A stretch of 64,000 nucleotides of DNA from Glycomyces arizonensis DSM 44726. GTDB taxonomy: Bacteria; Actinomycetota; Actinomycetes; Mycobacteriales; Micromonosporaceae. A program made the translations under genes and the position numbers. The DNA lies in the NCBI RefSeq assembly GCF_000482705.1, contig NZ_AXWO01000028.1:17059-81058 (forward strand), written 5' to 3'. Of the stretch, positions 35,727 through 44,807 are shown in pieces. The notes under the pieces were generated by a model. The model worked only from the letters and a program-made list of their open reading frames with translations, had not been told where the DNA came from and did not search any database. Within the stretch, counting starts at the first letter, position 1. Each line of letters opens with the position of its first letter.

Positions 35727-37224
35727 GGCGGCCGGACACACTCGGCGCATTGGACACACCCGGCGTCGCGTCGCCGTCGGCGCCGCCGGAGTCACCGTCC
35801 TTCTCGGGTCGATCGACGCCTATGTCCTGGTGACGGTCCTGGTCGACATGATCGGCGACCTCGGCATCCCCGCCAACCACCTGGAACGCGCGACGCCCCT
35901 GGTCACCGGCTACCTCCTCGGCTACGTCGCCGGGATGCCGCTGCTCGGACGCCTCTCGGACCGCCTCGGCCGCCGCACCGTCATCCACGCCTGCCTCGCC
36001 GCCTTCGCCGTCGGCTCGCTCATCAGCGCCACCGCCACCGAACTGGTCCCGCTCACCGCCGGACGCGCCCTCCAAGGCCTCGCGGGCGGCGCGCTGCTGC
36101 CGGTGACGATGGCGCTCGCCGCCGACCTCTTCGGCCCCGAGCGCCGCGCCGCCGTCCTCGGCTGGGTCGGCGCCGCCCAGGAACTCGGCGCCGTCATCGG
36201 CCCGCTGTTCGGCGCGGGCGTCGCGCTCCTGGTCGGCTGGCAGGGCATCTTCTGGATCAACCTCCCGCTCGCGGCCCTCGCCGCGCTCGCCGTCCACCGC
36301 ACCGTCCCCGCCCCGCGCGAGGACCGCGGCGCCCAGAAGGTCGACGTCGTCGGCGGCATCCTCCTCGCCCTCGCCCTCGGCCTGCTCGTCGTCGGCCTCT
36401 ACAACCCCGACCCGCAGGCGTCGGTGCTGCCCGAGTGGGGCCGGCCGGTCATCGCCGCCGCCGCGGCCGCGCTCGCGGCGTTCGCGCTGTGGCAGTGGCG
36501 CTCCCCGGTGAAGCTCCTCGACCCGACCGGCGTCCGCTGGCGCCCCTTCGGGCTCAGCCTGGCCGCGAGCCTCGCCACCGGCGCGGCCCTCATGGTCACC
36601 CTCGTCGACGTCCAGCTCATGGCCCAGACCCTCCTCGGCAAGGACTCGGCGTCGGGCGCGCTGGTCCTGCTGTGGTTCCTCATCGGACTCCCGACGGGCG
36701 CGGTCCTCGGCGGGTGGATCGTGACGCGCACCGGCGAACGCCTCCCCGCCGCCGCGGGACTGGCGGCCGCCGCGATCGCCTACCTGTGGATCGCGAACGC
36801 GCTCCCCGACATCGAGTACGGCCTCGTCCTCGCCGGTCTCGCCCTCGGCGTCGTCATCGCGCCCCTGTCGTCGGTCGCCCTGCGCACCACTCCCGAAGGC
36901 CAGCACGGCATGGCCTCGGCGGCCGTCGTCGTCGCCCGCATGACGGGCATGCTCCTCGGCGTCGCGGCCCTGACCTCCTGGAGCCTCCACCGCTTCCAGG
37001 AGTCCACCGCCGACCTCGACACGCCCCTGCCGTTCGGCGTCCCCGAAGCCGAGTTCCTCGCACAGCAGGAGACCTACCTCAAGGCCCTCGACGCGGCCCT
37101 CGCCGCCCAGTACAGCGACGTCTTCACCGCCACCGCCGCCATCTGCCTCGCCGGGGCCGCCTGCGCCCTCGGGCTGCCCGGCCGGGGAAACCGAATCCGG
37201 ACGCGTGCCCGCGACGCGGGCTAG
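35713..37224 (+). CDS. MFS exporter, P55-like
   Basis: This major-facilitator permease has 503 residues and about 14 membrane helices. The start VLLGSIDAYVLVTVLVDMIGDLGIP and GYLLGYVAGMPLLGRLSDRLGRRTV (MFS motif A) closely follow mycobacterial P55 (Rv1410c). Motif C-like GAAQELGAVIGPLFGAGVA is in helix 5. The TTG start at 35713 overlaps the lipoprotein gene by 14 bp, so expression is coupled. It probably exports lipids or drugs together with the lipoprotein. Confidence 0.9.
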   Translation: MKPPEAAGHTRRIGHTRRRVAVGAAGVTVLLGSIDAYVLVTVLVDMIGDLGIPANHLERATPLVTGYLLGYVAGMPLLGRLSDRLGRRTVIHACLAAFAVGSLISATATELVPLTAGRALQGLAGGALLPVTMALAADLFGPERRAAVLGWVGAAQELGAVIGPLFGAGVALLVGWQGIFWINLPLAALAALAVHRTVPAPREDRGAQKVDVVGGILLALALGLLVVGLYNPDPQASVLPEWGRPVIAAAAAALAAFALWQWRSPVKLLDPTGVRWRPFGLSLAASLATGAALMVTLVDVQLMAQTLLGKDSASGALVLLWFLIGLPTGAVLGGWIVTRTGERLPAAAGLAAAAIAYLWIANALPDIEYGLVLAGLALGVVIAPLSSVALRTTPEGQHGMASAAVVVARMTGMLLGVAALTSWSLHRFQESTADLDTPLPFGVPEAEFLAQQETYLKALDAALAAQYSDVFTATAAICLAGAACALGLPGRGNRIRTRARDAG

Positions 37225-37227
37225 TCT
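37222..37227 (+). promoter_or_regulatory. -10-like TAGTCT overlapping the MFS stop, for the GNAT gene
   Basis: The hexamer begins with the MFS TAG stop and lies seven bases before the ATG at 37235, the same trick as at purK-purE. Confidence 0.4.
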
Positions 37228-37234
37228 TGCGGCC

Positions 37235-37525
37235 ATGGCCGATCTTGCGATCACTGAGAACCGGGACGAGCACCGCTACGAAATCCAGGACGGCGAGGGC
37301 GGCGTCCTCGGATACCTCGAGTACCTGACGCGCGAGGGCTTCACCGTCCTGCCGCACACGGAGGTCGACCGGTCGCTGCGCGGTCGGGGCTGGGGCGACC
37401 GGCTCGCCCGCCACGCCCTCGACGACCTGCGCTCCAAGGGCGCCAAGGTCTACCCGACCTGCCCGTTCGTTGAACGCTGGATGGAGCGGCACCCCGAGTA
37501 CGACGACATGCGTCACCAGCTGTAG
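37235..37525 (+). CDS. small GNAT acetyltransferase (YjdJ/NATD1-like)
   Basis: This protein of 96 residues is the minimal GNAT fold of the type found in NATD1. It has the strands RYEIQDGEGGVLGYLEYL, the acetyl-CoA loop LRGRGWGDRLARHALDDLR and the typical end KVYPTCPFVERWMERHPEYDDM. The substrate is unknown. It probably has its own leaderless start and follows the MFS gene by 10 bp. Confidence 0.88.
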   Translation: MADLAITENRDEHRYEIQDGEGGVLGYLEYLTREGFTVLPHTEVDRSLRGRGWGDRLARHALDDLRSKGAKVYPTCPFVERWMERHPEYDDMRHQL

Positions 37526-37637
37526 TCCGCCCCGCCCCCCACTGTTCACCCGGCCGCCCGCGCTCGGTTCACTTCGCGTTCACTTGAAGCCGCAGCATCT
37601 TCAATATGAACTCCCTCCCGGCGGGCGAGGCGTCCTG

Positions 37638-38156
37638 ATGCTGTCCGCGCTCATCCTCCTGCACCACGCCGCCGCCTCCGCGCTCGCGGCGCCGGACCGC
37701 CTCGACGCGGCCGGAGCCCGGCGCGCCGCGGCCATGGCCGACTTCCTCCAGCTCTACAACCCGAGCGCCCTCGTCAGCGCCCCCGCCCGCGCCTGCACCG
37801 ACACGCTCGCCCCGCTCGCGAGCCGCCTCGGCCTGCCGATCGCCGCCAGCGCCGACCTCGCCGCCGACGTCCCGAAGTTCCCCGGCGACGCCGGGGCCGC
37901 GCACGCCGCCGCCTGGCTCGCCGCCCGCGCCGTCCGGGCCCTGCCCGACGCGCGCCGCACCGCCGTCGTCTGCGCCGAGGGCGTCGTCCTGACGGCCCTG
38001 CTCGTCGCCGTCGCCGCCCGCGACGACCACGACCTGTCGGCCTATGAGTTCACTCTTCCGCTGGACGGCCCGCCGGTCCTGCCGCCCGGCGGCGGCTGGG
38101 TGCTGCACCGCGAGGGGGGAGCGGTCGTCGACATCAAGGCCGTGCCGCCGAGTTGA
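37638..38156 (+). CDS. degenerate histidine-phosphatase-like protein
   Basis: This protein of 172 residues aligns with SixA-type histidine phosphatases. The usual LLRHA reads LLHHA (the phospho-accepting His is kept, the Arg becomes His). The RLDAAGARRAAAMADFL helix and SAPARACTDTLAPLASRLGLP (Arg kept) are typical. The second catalytic His (normally CSHGG or similar) is Glu in VVCAEGVVLTALL. The enzyme is probably inactive or altered. ATG start with GAGG before it. Confidence 0.65.
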   Translation: MLSALILLHHAAASALAAPDRLDAAGARRAAAMADFLQLYNPSALVSAPARACTDTLAPLASRLGLPIAASADLAADVPKFPGDAGAAHAAAWLAARAVRALPDARRTAVVCAEGVVLTALLVAVAARDDHDLSAYEFTLPLDGPPVLPPGGGWVLHREGGAVVDIKAVPPS

Positions 38157-38300
38157 GCGAGCCGAGCCGGGCGCTTCCGGCTCTCCGCCGATGACGCCGG
38201 GCGGCTCCGACCCGCCGTAAACGAATTGCGCCGCCGGATCGGTCGCGGTTAGCATCGAGGGCTCGCCTGCCTCCGAACCGTCCCGATCCGGGAGATCGCT

Positions 38301-40331
38301 ATGTCCTATGGCACAGACGAACTGCGCGCAGAAATCGACTACCACGAACGGGCCCGGTCCCACATGGCCGAGATGCACCGCTCCACCGCCGACACCTACG
38401 GCCGCCACGAAGCCGAGTTCAAGGAGGGCAGCCGCGGCCGCGGCGGCGGCGACGTCGGCCCCGACAAGGAGCTCGCCTTCCTCATGGCGAAGTCCACGAC
38501 CGAGCGCATGGCCGACCTCACCGACCACGACCTCGCTCTCTTCTTCGGCCGCATCTGGTTCGACGGCGACAGCACCGGCGAGGACTACCACATCGGCCGC
38601 CGCCACATCCGCGACGAGCGCTCCACGCCGCTCGTCCTCGACTGGCGGGCGCCGGTCGCCGAGCACTTCTACCGCGCCGGCGCCCACGACCGGCGCGGCG
38701 TCGCCAAGAGGCGCCGCTTCGGCTTCCAGGGCGCGCGCCTGACCGGCTTCGAAGACGAGGACCTCCGCCTCGGCGAGGAGGTCGCCTCCGACATCCTCAC
38801 CGCCGAGATCGAGCGCCCCCGCACCGGCCCCATGCGCGACATCGTCGCCACCATCCAGCCCGAGCAGGACGAGCTCATCCGCCGCGCCGCGGCCACCACC
38901 ATGTGCGTCCAGGGCGCCCCCGGCACCGGCAAGACCGCCGTCGGCCTGCACCGCGCCGCCTGGCTGCTCTACAACTACGCCGAGCACCTCCACAAGGCCG
39001 GCGTCCTCGTCGTCGGCCCCAACGAGGGCTTCCTCGCCTACATCGCGAACGTCCTGCCCACCCTCGGCGAGTCCTCGGTCTGGCAGGTCACCGTCCAGCA
39101 GCTGACGAAGGCCGACGCCGCCGCGGGCACCGACGCCCACGAGGCCGCGATGGTCAAGCACGACGCGCGCATGGCGCTCGTGTGCGAGCGGGCCGTCTGG
39201 GGCCACGTCGGCCGCGCCCGAGACGGCGGCGTCACCGCCGACGAAGGGCTCCTCATCACCGACGGCGGCTGGCGCTGGCGCCTCGGCGCGAACTACCTCG
39301 ACGGCGCGATCGCCACCGCCCGCGAGCACACCCGCACCTATGACGCCGGGCGCAAGGCCGTCGAGGACGCCATCGTCCAAGGCGTGCGGCGCCAGGCCGA
39401 GATCCGGGCCGGGCACTCCCCGGACAACCGGTGGGCCACGGGGCTCAAGCGGACCGACGCCGTCAAGGACTTCCTGGAGGCGGTCTGGCCCAAGCTGAAC
39501 GGCAAGGCCGTCCTGCGCAAGCTCTACTTCGACGCCGCCTTCCGCGCCGACGCCACCCGCGGCATCCTCACCGAGGACGAGGCCGCGCTGCTCGCCCCCA
39601 AGGGCAGGGCGCTCAAGACGACCGCCGCCGACATCCTCATCGCCGACGAGATCGAATCGCACCTGCGCCTCCCCAAGCCCTCGGACTCCTACGGCCACAT
39701 CGTCATCGACGAGGCCCAGGACCTCTCGCCGATGCAGTGCCGCGCCATCGCCCGGCGCTCCGGCCAGGGCTCCCTCACCGTCCTCGGGGACCTCGCCCAG
39801 GGCACCACCCCATGGGCGGCCGCCGACTGGAAGGACCAGATGGCCCACCTCGGCAAGTCCGACGTGGAGCACACCGAGCTGACGACCGGTTTCCGCGTGC
39901 CCGGCGTCATCATCGAACTCGCCAACCGCGTCCTGCCGCATCTGGGCGTCGACGTCGCCCCCGCCCGCTCGATCCGCAGCGACGGCTCGCTCGACTACAT
40001 CGAGGCCGCCGACCTGGCCGCCGCCGTCGCCGAAGGCGTCGCGAAGGCGCTGGCCGAGCCGGGCCTGGTCGGCGTCATCGCCGCCGACCACCGCATCGGT
40101 GAACTGCGCGAGGCCCTGCCGGAGGACGGCCGCGTCGAACTGGTGGCCGCGAGCCTGTCGAAGGGGCTCGAGTTCGACCACGTCGTCGTCGCCGAACCGG
40201 CCGAGATCACCGAGAGCCCCGGCGACGCCGCGGGCGTCGGCCTGCGCCACCTGTACGTGGCCCTCACGCGCGCCGTCTCCCGCCTCACCGTCGTCCACGC
40301 GCGACCGCTGCCGCCGCAGATGGGCGAGTGA
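38301..40331 (+). CDS. HelR/HelD-type UvrD-like helicase (RNA polymerase recycling)
   Basis: This SF1 ATPase has 676 residues. The N-terminal helical arm (about 1-60, with HERARSHMAEMHRST) is the coiled coil that in HelD proteins enters the RNA polymerase secondary channel. LVLDWRAPVAEHFYRA is a family hallmark. Walker A is VQGAPGTGKTAVGLHRAAWLLY and Walker B is IVIDEAQDLSPMQ. The C-terminal ends with the UvrD motif LYVALTRAVSRLTVVHA. HelR of streptomycetes also gives rifampicin tolerance. I find no 19-bp rifamycin-associated element upstream. Confidence 0.87.
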   Translation: MSYGTDELRAEIDYHERARSHMAEMHRSTADTYGRHEAEFKEGSRGRGGGDVGPDKELAFLMAKSTTERMADLTDHDLALFFGRIWFDGDSTGEDYHIGRRHIRDERSTPLVLDWRAPVAEHFYRAGAHDRRGVAKRRRFGFQGARLTGFEDEDLRLGEEVASDILTAEIERPRTGPMRDIVATIQPEQDELIRRAAATTMCVQGAPGTGKTAVGLHRAAWLLYNYAEHLHKAGVLVVGPNEGFLAYIANVLPTLGESSVWQVTVQQLTKADAAAGTDAHEAAMVKHDARMALVCERAVWGHVGRARDGGVTADEGLLITDGGWRWRLGANYLDGAIATAREHTRTYDAGRKAVEDAIVQGVRRQAEIRAGHSPDNRWATGLKRTDAVKDFLEAVWPKLNGKAVLRKLYFDAAFRADATRGILTEDEAALLAPKGRALKTTAADILIADEIESHLRLPKPSDSYGHIVIDEAQDLSPMQCRAIARRSGQGSLTVLGDLAQGTTPWAAADWKDQMAHLGKSDVEHTELTTGFRVPGVIIELANRVLPHLGVDVAPARSIRSDGSLDYIEAADLAAAVAEGVAKALAEPGLVGVIAADHRIGELREALPEDGRVELVAASLSKGLEFDHVVVAEPAEITESPGDAAGVGLRHLYVALTRAVSRLTVVHARPLPPQMGE

Positions 40332-40609
40332 CCGGCCCGCTCTCCCTTGCGGCGGGGCCATTTCGGGGCGAACCATATGATGACCGGCTCCCCACGCCAC
40401 TCCACTTCATCACTCTTGCCCCACACGCGCGGTTCTGCCCCGAAGATTGCGTTGTCATAACAATGATCATCGATCCGGCAATAACGAGTTCCCTTCACAT
40501 TGCGCCCGTGGCAGGCTTCAGGCTGCACTGCCGAGGGCGGCTTCGCGACGCCCCCGCCGCGGCCGTACAACGGCGGCCCCCTCGGCCGGAACACGACGAG
40601 GAGACACTC

Positions 40610-42310
40610 ATGACCCTCTCACGCAGGGCTTTCGGCGGTCTGACCATCAGCGGTTCGGCGGCGCTCGCGCTGAGCGCCTGCGGCGGCAACGAAGGCGACT
40701 CCGGCGGCGGCGATGAGGAGCTGTCCTGGGCCATCGCCTACCCGTGGGAAGCGTGGAACCTGAACACCACGACCGGCAACAATTCCTCCGGCAAGATGGC
40801 GCTGACCCCGATGACCCCCATCGGCCAGGTCGGCTACGACTTCGGGCCCGACGCCGACGTCTTCTACGACGACGCGCTCTTCGACGCCGCGCCCGAACTC
40901 GTCGCCGAAGCGCCCATGCAGATCAAACTGCACCTCAAAGAGGGCGCCCAGTGGTCGGACGGCAAGCCGGTCCGCCTGGAGGACTTCATCTTCCAGTGGC
41001 ACTCGATGTCGGGCAACCCCGAGCACGCCAACCAGGAGAAGGCCCTGCCCGCCTCGACCGACTGGGGCTCGAACATCACCGCGATCGAGCAGGCCGAGGA
41101 CGGCACCGTCCTAGTGACCTTCGCCGACGGCTACGTCGACCCCGAGTGGGCCTTCAACGGCGGCGTCTACCTCCCCAGCCACTTCGCCGAGGAGAACGGC
41201 TTCGAGAACTGGGCCTCCGACCCCGAGGTCATGGGCGACGCCGTCAAGTGGTTCAACGAGAACCTGCACAATGTCGTCACCGGCCCCTACGTGCCGGTCG
41301 ACTCGAAACTCGGCGAGTACGTCAAGTACGAGGTCAACGAGAACTACCAGGGCTCGGTCAAGCCGACCGTCAAGAAGCTGACCTGCAAGGTCGTCACCGG
41401 CATCGAGGCCGAGGTCACCGAGCTGCGCCAGGGCACGATCGCCGGCTGCTGGCCGAACGACTTCAGCCTCGACGAGCTCGCGAAGACCGAGGAGGACCCG
41501 GCGCTGACCTACGAGACGTACGCCGGCTCGACCTGGTCGCACCTCGACTTCAACGTCCGCGGCAAGTTCACCGCCGACACGGCGCTGCGCGAGGCCGTCT
41601 TCACGGCCATCGACATCGCCGACATCAAGGAGAAGGCCTTCCCCGGCACCGAGGTCCCCTGGAAGGGCAACCACTTCTTCAGCGAGGGAAGCCCGTACTA
41701 CGTCGACTACCTCGGCGAGACCACCCAGGGCTCGGGCGACGCCGACGCGGCCCGGCAGATCCTCACCGACGCCGGGTACACCTGGAACGGCGACGACAAG
41801 CTCATGAGCCCCGAGGGCGAGCAGGTGGTGTTCAACTTCCGCTTCGCCTCTTCGAACGCGATCCGCAAGCTCACCGGCGAGCTCATCCAGTCGCACGTCG
41901 TGGGGATCGGCATCGACCTCGAGCTCAAGGGCTTCGCCGACGACGAGTTCGCGGCCGTCCTCGACAGCCACGAGTTCGACATGATCGTCTTCTCCTGGGT
42001 CGGCAACGCCGCGTTCACCACCGGGCCGCAGCAGTTCTTCCGCTCCGACTCCGGCTCGAACTACGGCGGGCTCGACAACGCCGACATCGACGCCGCGGTC
42101 GACCTGGTCCGCTCGACCCTCGACCTCGACCAGGCCGCCGAGTACGCCAACCAGGTCGGCCGCCTGGCCACCGCGGAGGCGTTCAACCTGCCGCTGTACG
42201 ACAGCCCGCTCTCGATCATGTGGAACACCGAGATGCTGTCGGGGCCGAGCGTCAACGCCTACAGCCAGGCGGGCCCCATGTACAACGTGCGGGAGTGGTC
42301 TCGCCCTTGA
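40610..42310 (+). CDS. peptide ABC transporter substrate-binding lipoprotein 1 (Tat-type)
   Basis: This binding protein of the SBP family 5 (oligopeptide type) has 566 residues. The signal has a twin-arginine motif (LSRRAFGGL) and a lipobox (LALSACGG). Family blocks include LHLKEGAQWSDGKPVRLEDFIFQWHSMSG and GDADAARQILTDAGYTWNGDD. It is very similar to the next gene over its whole length. RBS GAGGAGA. It has its own terminator, so it can be expressed apart from the permease genes. Substrate unknown. Confidence 0.9.
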   Translation: MTLSRRAFGGLTISGSAALALSACGGNEGDSGGGDEELSWAIAYPWEAWNLNTTTGNNSSGKMALTPMTPIGQVGYDFGPDADVFYDDALFDAAPELVAEAPMQIKLHLKEGAQWSDGKPVRLEDFIFQWHSMSGNPEHANQEKALPASTDWGSNITAIEQAEDGTVLVTFADGYVDPEWAFNGGVYLPSHFAEENGFENWASDPEVMGDAVKWFNENLHNVVTGPYVPVDSKLGEYVKYEVNENYQGSVKPTVKKLTCKVVTGIEAEVTELRQGTIAGCWPNDFSLDELAKTEEDPALTYETYAGSTWSHLDFNVRGKFTADTALREAVFTAIDIADIKEKAFPGTEVPWKGNHFFSEGSPYYVDYLGETTQGSGDADAARQILTDAGYTWNGDDKLMSPEGEQVVFNFRFASSNAIRKLTGELIQSHVVGIGIDLELKGFADDEFAAVLDSHEFDMIVFSWVGNAAFTTGPQQFFRSDSGSNYGGLDNADIDAAVDLVRSTLDLDQAAEYANQVGRLATAEAFNLPLYDSPLSIMWNTEMLSGPSVNAYSQAGPMYNVREWSRP

Positions 42311-42497
42311 TCGGGGACTGGACTGCGGGGCGGCTGCTGGGTGACATGTGCGCCGCGCGGGAGTGGGACGTTTCGCGGCGGCTGGACTTGCGGACGGACC
42401 CGTCCCCAACCGGCGCTCGACCCGCCGCCCGGGGCCGCTCAGTCCTGCTTCGCCGACTCCGAGACCGACCCTGAGGACGATTCACGGATCGTCCGAA

Positions 42498-42529
42498 CGG
42501 CCGGGTCGACCTGGTGGTCGACCCGGCCG
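42498..42529 (+). terminator. 14-bp stem, tetraloop terminator after SBP 1
   Basis: CGGCCGGGTCGACC and its perfect complement flank the loop TGGT, 188 bp after the stop. The preceding stretch carries no gene. Confidence 0.8.
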
Positions 42530-42551
42530 CGTCCACTCCGCACACCGCAAA

Positions 42552-42577
42552 GTCACGAAAACATCACGAATAAACTC
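42552..42577 (+). promoter_or_regulatory. conserved upstream element, copy 1
   Basis: The motif GTCACGAAAA, a variable triplet, CACGAA and a trailing AAACTC is repeated before SBP 3 (44591-44617) with few changes. It lies 174 bp before the SBP 2 start. It may be a promoter or activator site. Confidence 0.55.
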
Positions 42578-42613
42578 CAGTTGAGGGCGTGACCGTGTAA
42601 TTTCCCCACCGAC

Positions 42614-42632
42614 TGTGACAGTGTTTGTCACA
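42614..42632. promoter_or_regulatory. inverted repeat upstream of SBP 2
   Basis: TGTGACA, five bases, TGTCACA: perfect 7-bp arms 119 bp before the SBP 2 start. It looks like an operator. The spacing does not fit a CRP site (TGTGA-N6-TCACA). Confidence 0.6.
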
Positions 42633-42750
42633 ACACCGCTGAGGGCACATAGATGCTTCCCCCAAACCCACACCCCGGCCGCGCAGTAGTATCGCGGGCG
42701 CGGCCGGTCGGGGCGGCCCCTTGGCAACGGACATCTGGAGGAGAACACTC

Positions 42751-44457
42751 ATGGCTCTTACACGGAGAGCTCTCGGTGGACTGACCGTCGGCGGTTCGGC
42801 TGCGGTCGCGCTGAGCGCCTGCGGCGGCAACGAGGACGAAGGCGGCAGCGACTCCGGTTCGAAGGAGGTCGTCTGGGCGGTCTCCTCGAGCTGGTCGTCG
42901 TGGAACCTGAACACCACCGGCGGCAACACCTCCTACGGGAACCAGGCCCTCACGCCGATGAACCCCGTCGGCCAGGTCGGCTACGACTTCGGCCCCGACG
43001 GCAAGGTCTTCTACGACGACGCGATCTTCGCCGGCGCGCCCGAGCTGGCGGCCGAAGAGCCGATGACCATCAAGTACACGCTGAACGAGAACGCCCAGTG
43101 GTCGGACGGCAAGCCGATCCGCGTCGAGGACTTCATCTTCCAGTGGTACTCGATGTCGGGCAACCCCGAGCACGCCAACCAGGAGAAGGCGCTGCCGGCC
43201 TCCACCGACTGGGGCTCGAACGTGGCCTCGATCGAGCAGGCCGAGGACGGCACCATCCTGGTGACCTACGTCGACGGCTACATCGACCCCGAGTGGAGCT
43301 TCAGCGGCGGCGTCTACCTCCCCAGCCACCTGGCCGAGGAGAACGGCTTCGAGAACTGGCAGAGCGACCCCGACGTCATGGGCGACGCGATCGAGTGGTT
43401 CGACAAGACCGCCCCGACCGTCGGCTCCGGCCCGTACGTCCCCACCGAGGCCAAGGCCGGCGAGTACGTCGTCTACGAGCCCAACGAGAACTACCAGGGC
43501 TCGGTCAAGCCGAAGCTCTCCAAGCTCACCATGAAGGTCGTCGAGGGCACCGCCTCGATCGTCACCGAGCTGCGGCAGGGCTCGATCGCCGGCTCGTGGC
43601 CCAGCGAGTTCAGCGAAGAGGAGAACGCCAAGGCCGCCGAGGACCAGGCGCTGTCCGTCGAGACCTATGAAGGTTCAGTCTGGCTCCACGTCGACGCCAA
43701 CTGCAACGACAAGTTCCTGTCCGACGTCGAGCTGCGCAAGGCGGTCTACACCGCCATCAACGTGCCGGACATCATCACCAAGAACTACCCCGAGACCGAC
43801 GTCAACCCGAAGGGCAACCACTTCTTCAGCGAGGGCGGCCCGTACTACGTCGACTTCGTCACGCCGACCGGCCAGGGCTCGGGCGACGCCGACGCCGCCC
43901 GGCAGATCCTCACCGACGCCGGGTACACCTGGAACGGCGACGACAAGCTCGTCAGCCCCGACGGCGAAGTGGTGGTGTTCGACTGCCGCTACGGCGAGAG
44001 CGCCCCGGTCCGCAAGACCGCGGCCGAGCTGATGCAGTCCTACCTGGCTCCCATCGGCATCGACCTCGAGCTGCAGGCCATCCCGGACGGCGAGCTGAGC
44101 CCGGTCCTGACCGGCGGCGACTTCGGCCTGATCATCTTCGGCTGGTCCGGCAACCCGGCGTTCACCGTCGCCCCCGCCCAGTTCTTCCGCTCGGACTCGG
44201 GCTCGAACTACGGCAAGTACAACAACCCCGACGTCGACGCGGCCGTCGACAAGGTGCGCTCGACGTTCGACCTCGACGAGGCCGCCGAGTACGCCAACGC
44301 CGCCGACCAGATCGTCGTGCCGGACGCGTACGTGCTGCCGCTGTTCGACGAGCCGCAGGTCATCATGTACAACGGCACGCTCGTCACCGGTGTGCAGGTG
44401 AACGGCAACAGCCAGTCCGGACCGATCTACAACGTCCGCGAGTGGGACGTCGCCTGA
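42751..44457 (+). CDS. peptide ABC transporter substrate-binding lipoprotein 2 (Tat-type)
   Basis: This is a close paralogue of the preceding gene, 568 residues, with the twin-arginine motif LTRRALGGL and lipobox ALSACGGN. Runs such as SMSGNPEHANQEKALPASTD and AEENGFENW are identical between the two, pointing to a recent duplication. RBS GGAGGAG. A terminator follows. The differing ligand-pocket residues may allow a second peptide range. Confidence 0.9.
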   Translation: MALTRRALGGLTVGGSAAVALSACGGNEDEGGSDSGSKEVVWAVSSSWSSWNLNTTGGNTSYGNQALTPMNPVGQVGYDFGPDGKVFYDDAIFAGAPELAAEEPMTIKYTLNENAQWSDGKPIRVEDFIFQWYSMSGNPEHANQEKALPASTDWGSNVASIEQAEDGTILVTYVDGYIDPEWSFSGGVYLPSHLAEENGFENWQSDPDVMGDAIEWFDKTAPTVGSGPYVPTEAKAGEYVVYEPNENYQGSVKPKLSKLTMKVVEGTASIVTELRQGSIAGSWPSEFSEEENAKAAEDQALSVETYEGSVWLHVDANCNDKFLSDVELRKAVYTAINVPDIITKNYPETDVNPKGNHFFSEGGPYYVDFVTPTGQGSGDADAARQILTDAGYTWNGDDKLVSPDGEVVVFDCRYGESAPVRKTAAELMQSYLAPIGIDLELQAIPDGELSPVLTGGDFGLIIFGWSGNPAFTVAPAQFFRSDSGSNYGKYNNPDVDAAVDKVRSTFDLDEAAEYANAADQIVVPDAYVLPLFDEPQVIMYNGTLVTGVQVNGNSQSGPIYNVREWDVA

Positions 44458-44475
44458 GCGACCCATGCGAGATGA

Positions 44476-44503
44476 GCGGCGGGGCCGGTCCCGGCCCCGC
44501 CGC
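44476..44503 (+). terminator. 13-bp stem terminator after SBP 2
   Basis: GCGGCGGGGCCGG pairs with CCGGCCCCGCCGC with two bases between, 18 bp past the stop. Confidence 0.85.
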
Positions 44504-44590
44504 TTCGTGTGAGAGTACCGGCGACGGTCACGGCCGCATCTCGTTGAACGGCCCGATCGCGGCCGTCCGGGCGCAGGTCTGCGCTCCATT

Positions 44591-44617
44591 GTCACGAAAA
44601 TATAACGAACGAAACTC
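44591..44617 (+). promoter_or_regulatory. conserved upstream element, copy 2
   Basis: GTCACGAAAA, TAT, AACGAA, then GAAACTC; compare 42552-42577. It lies 191 bp before the SBP 3 start. Confidence 0.55.
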
Positions 44618-44670
44618 ATCTCTGGTTCGACAGAGGCGGTCCCGCCAATCCCGTGGAAGGCTGTACTCTG

Positions 44671-44799
44671 CGCCGACGCGGCCCCCACGACGGGCCCGGC
44701 GACCACCCGTGACGCACCGACACGGCCCCCACGACCGGGCCGGGTGACCACTCGTGACGCGCCGGCGAGCCCCAGCACGGGTCCGGCGACCACCCACGA
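44671..44799. repeat. three imperfect 42-45 bp tandem repeats
   Basis: Units begin at 44671, 44713 and 44758. Each runs from a CGC(A/C)CGRC-like start through CCCCACGAC or a variant to GACCACCCGTGA or a variant. They fill the leader just before SBP 3 and end at its ribosome-binding site. Confidence 0.7.
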
Positions 44800-44807
44800 G
44801 AGGAACC

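Noticed and set aside
38157..38300. Rifamycin-associated element before the HelR-like gene
   Set aside because: I looked for the 19-bp palindrome described for rifampicin-inducible genes and found none.
42614..42632. Possible CRP/Cmr site
   Set aside because: The arms fit TGTGA/TCACA but the spacing is nine bases rather than six. It is listed only as an unassigned operator.
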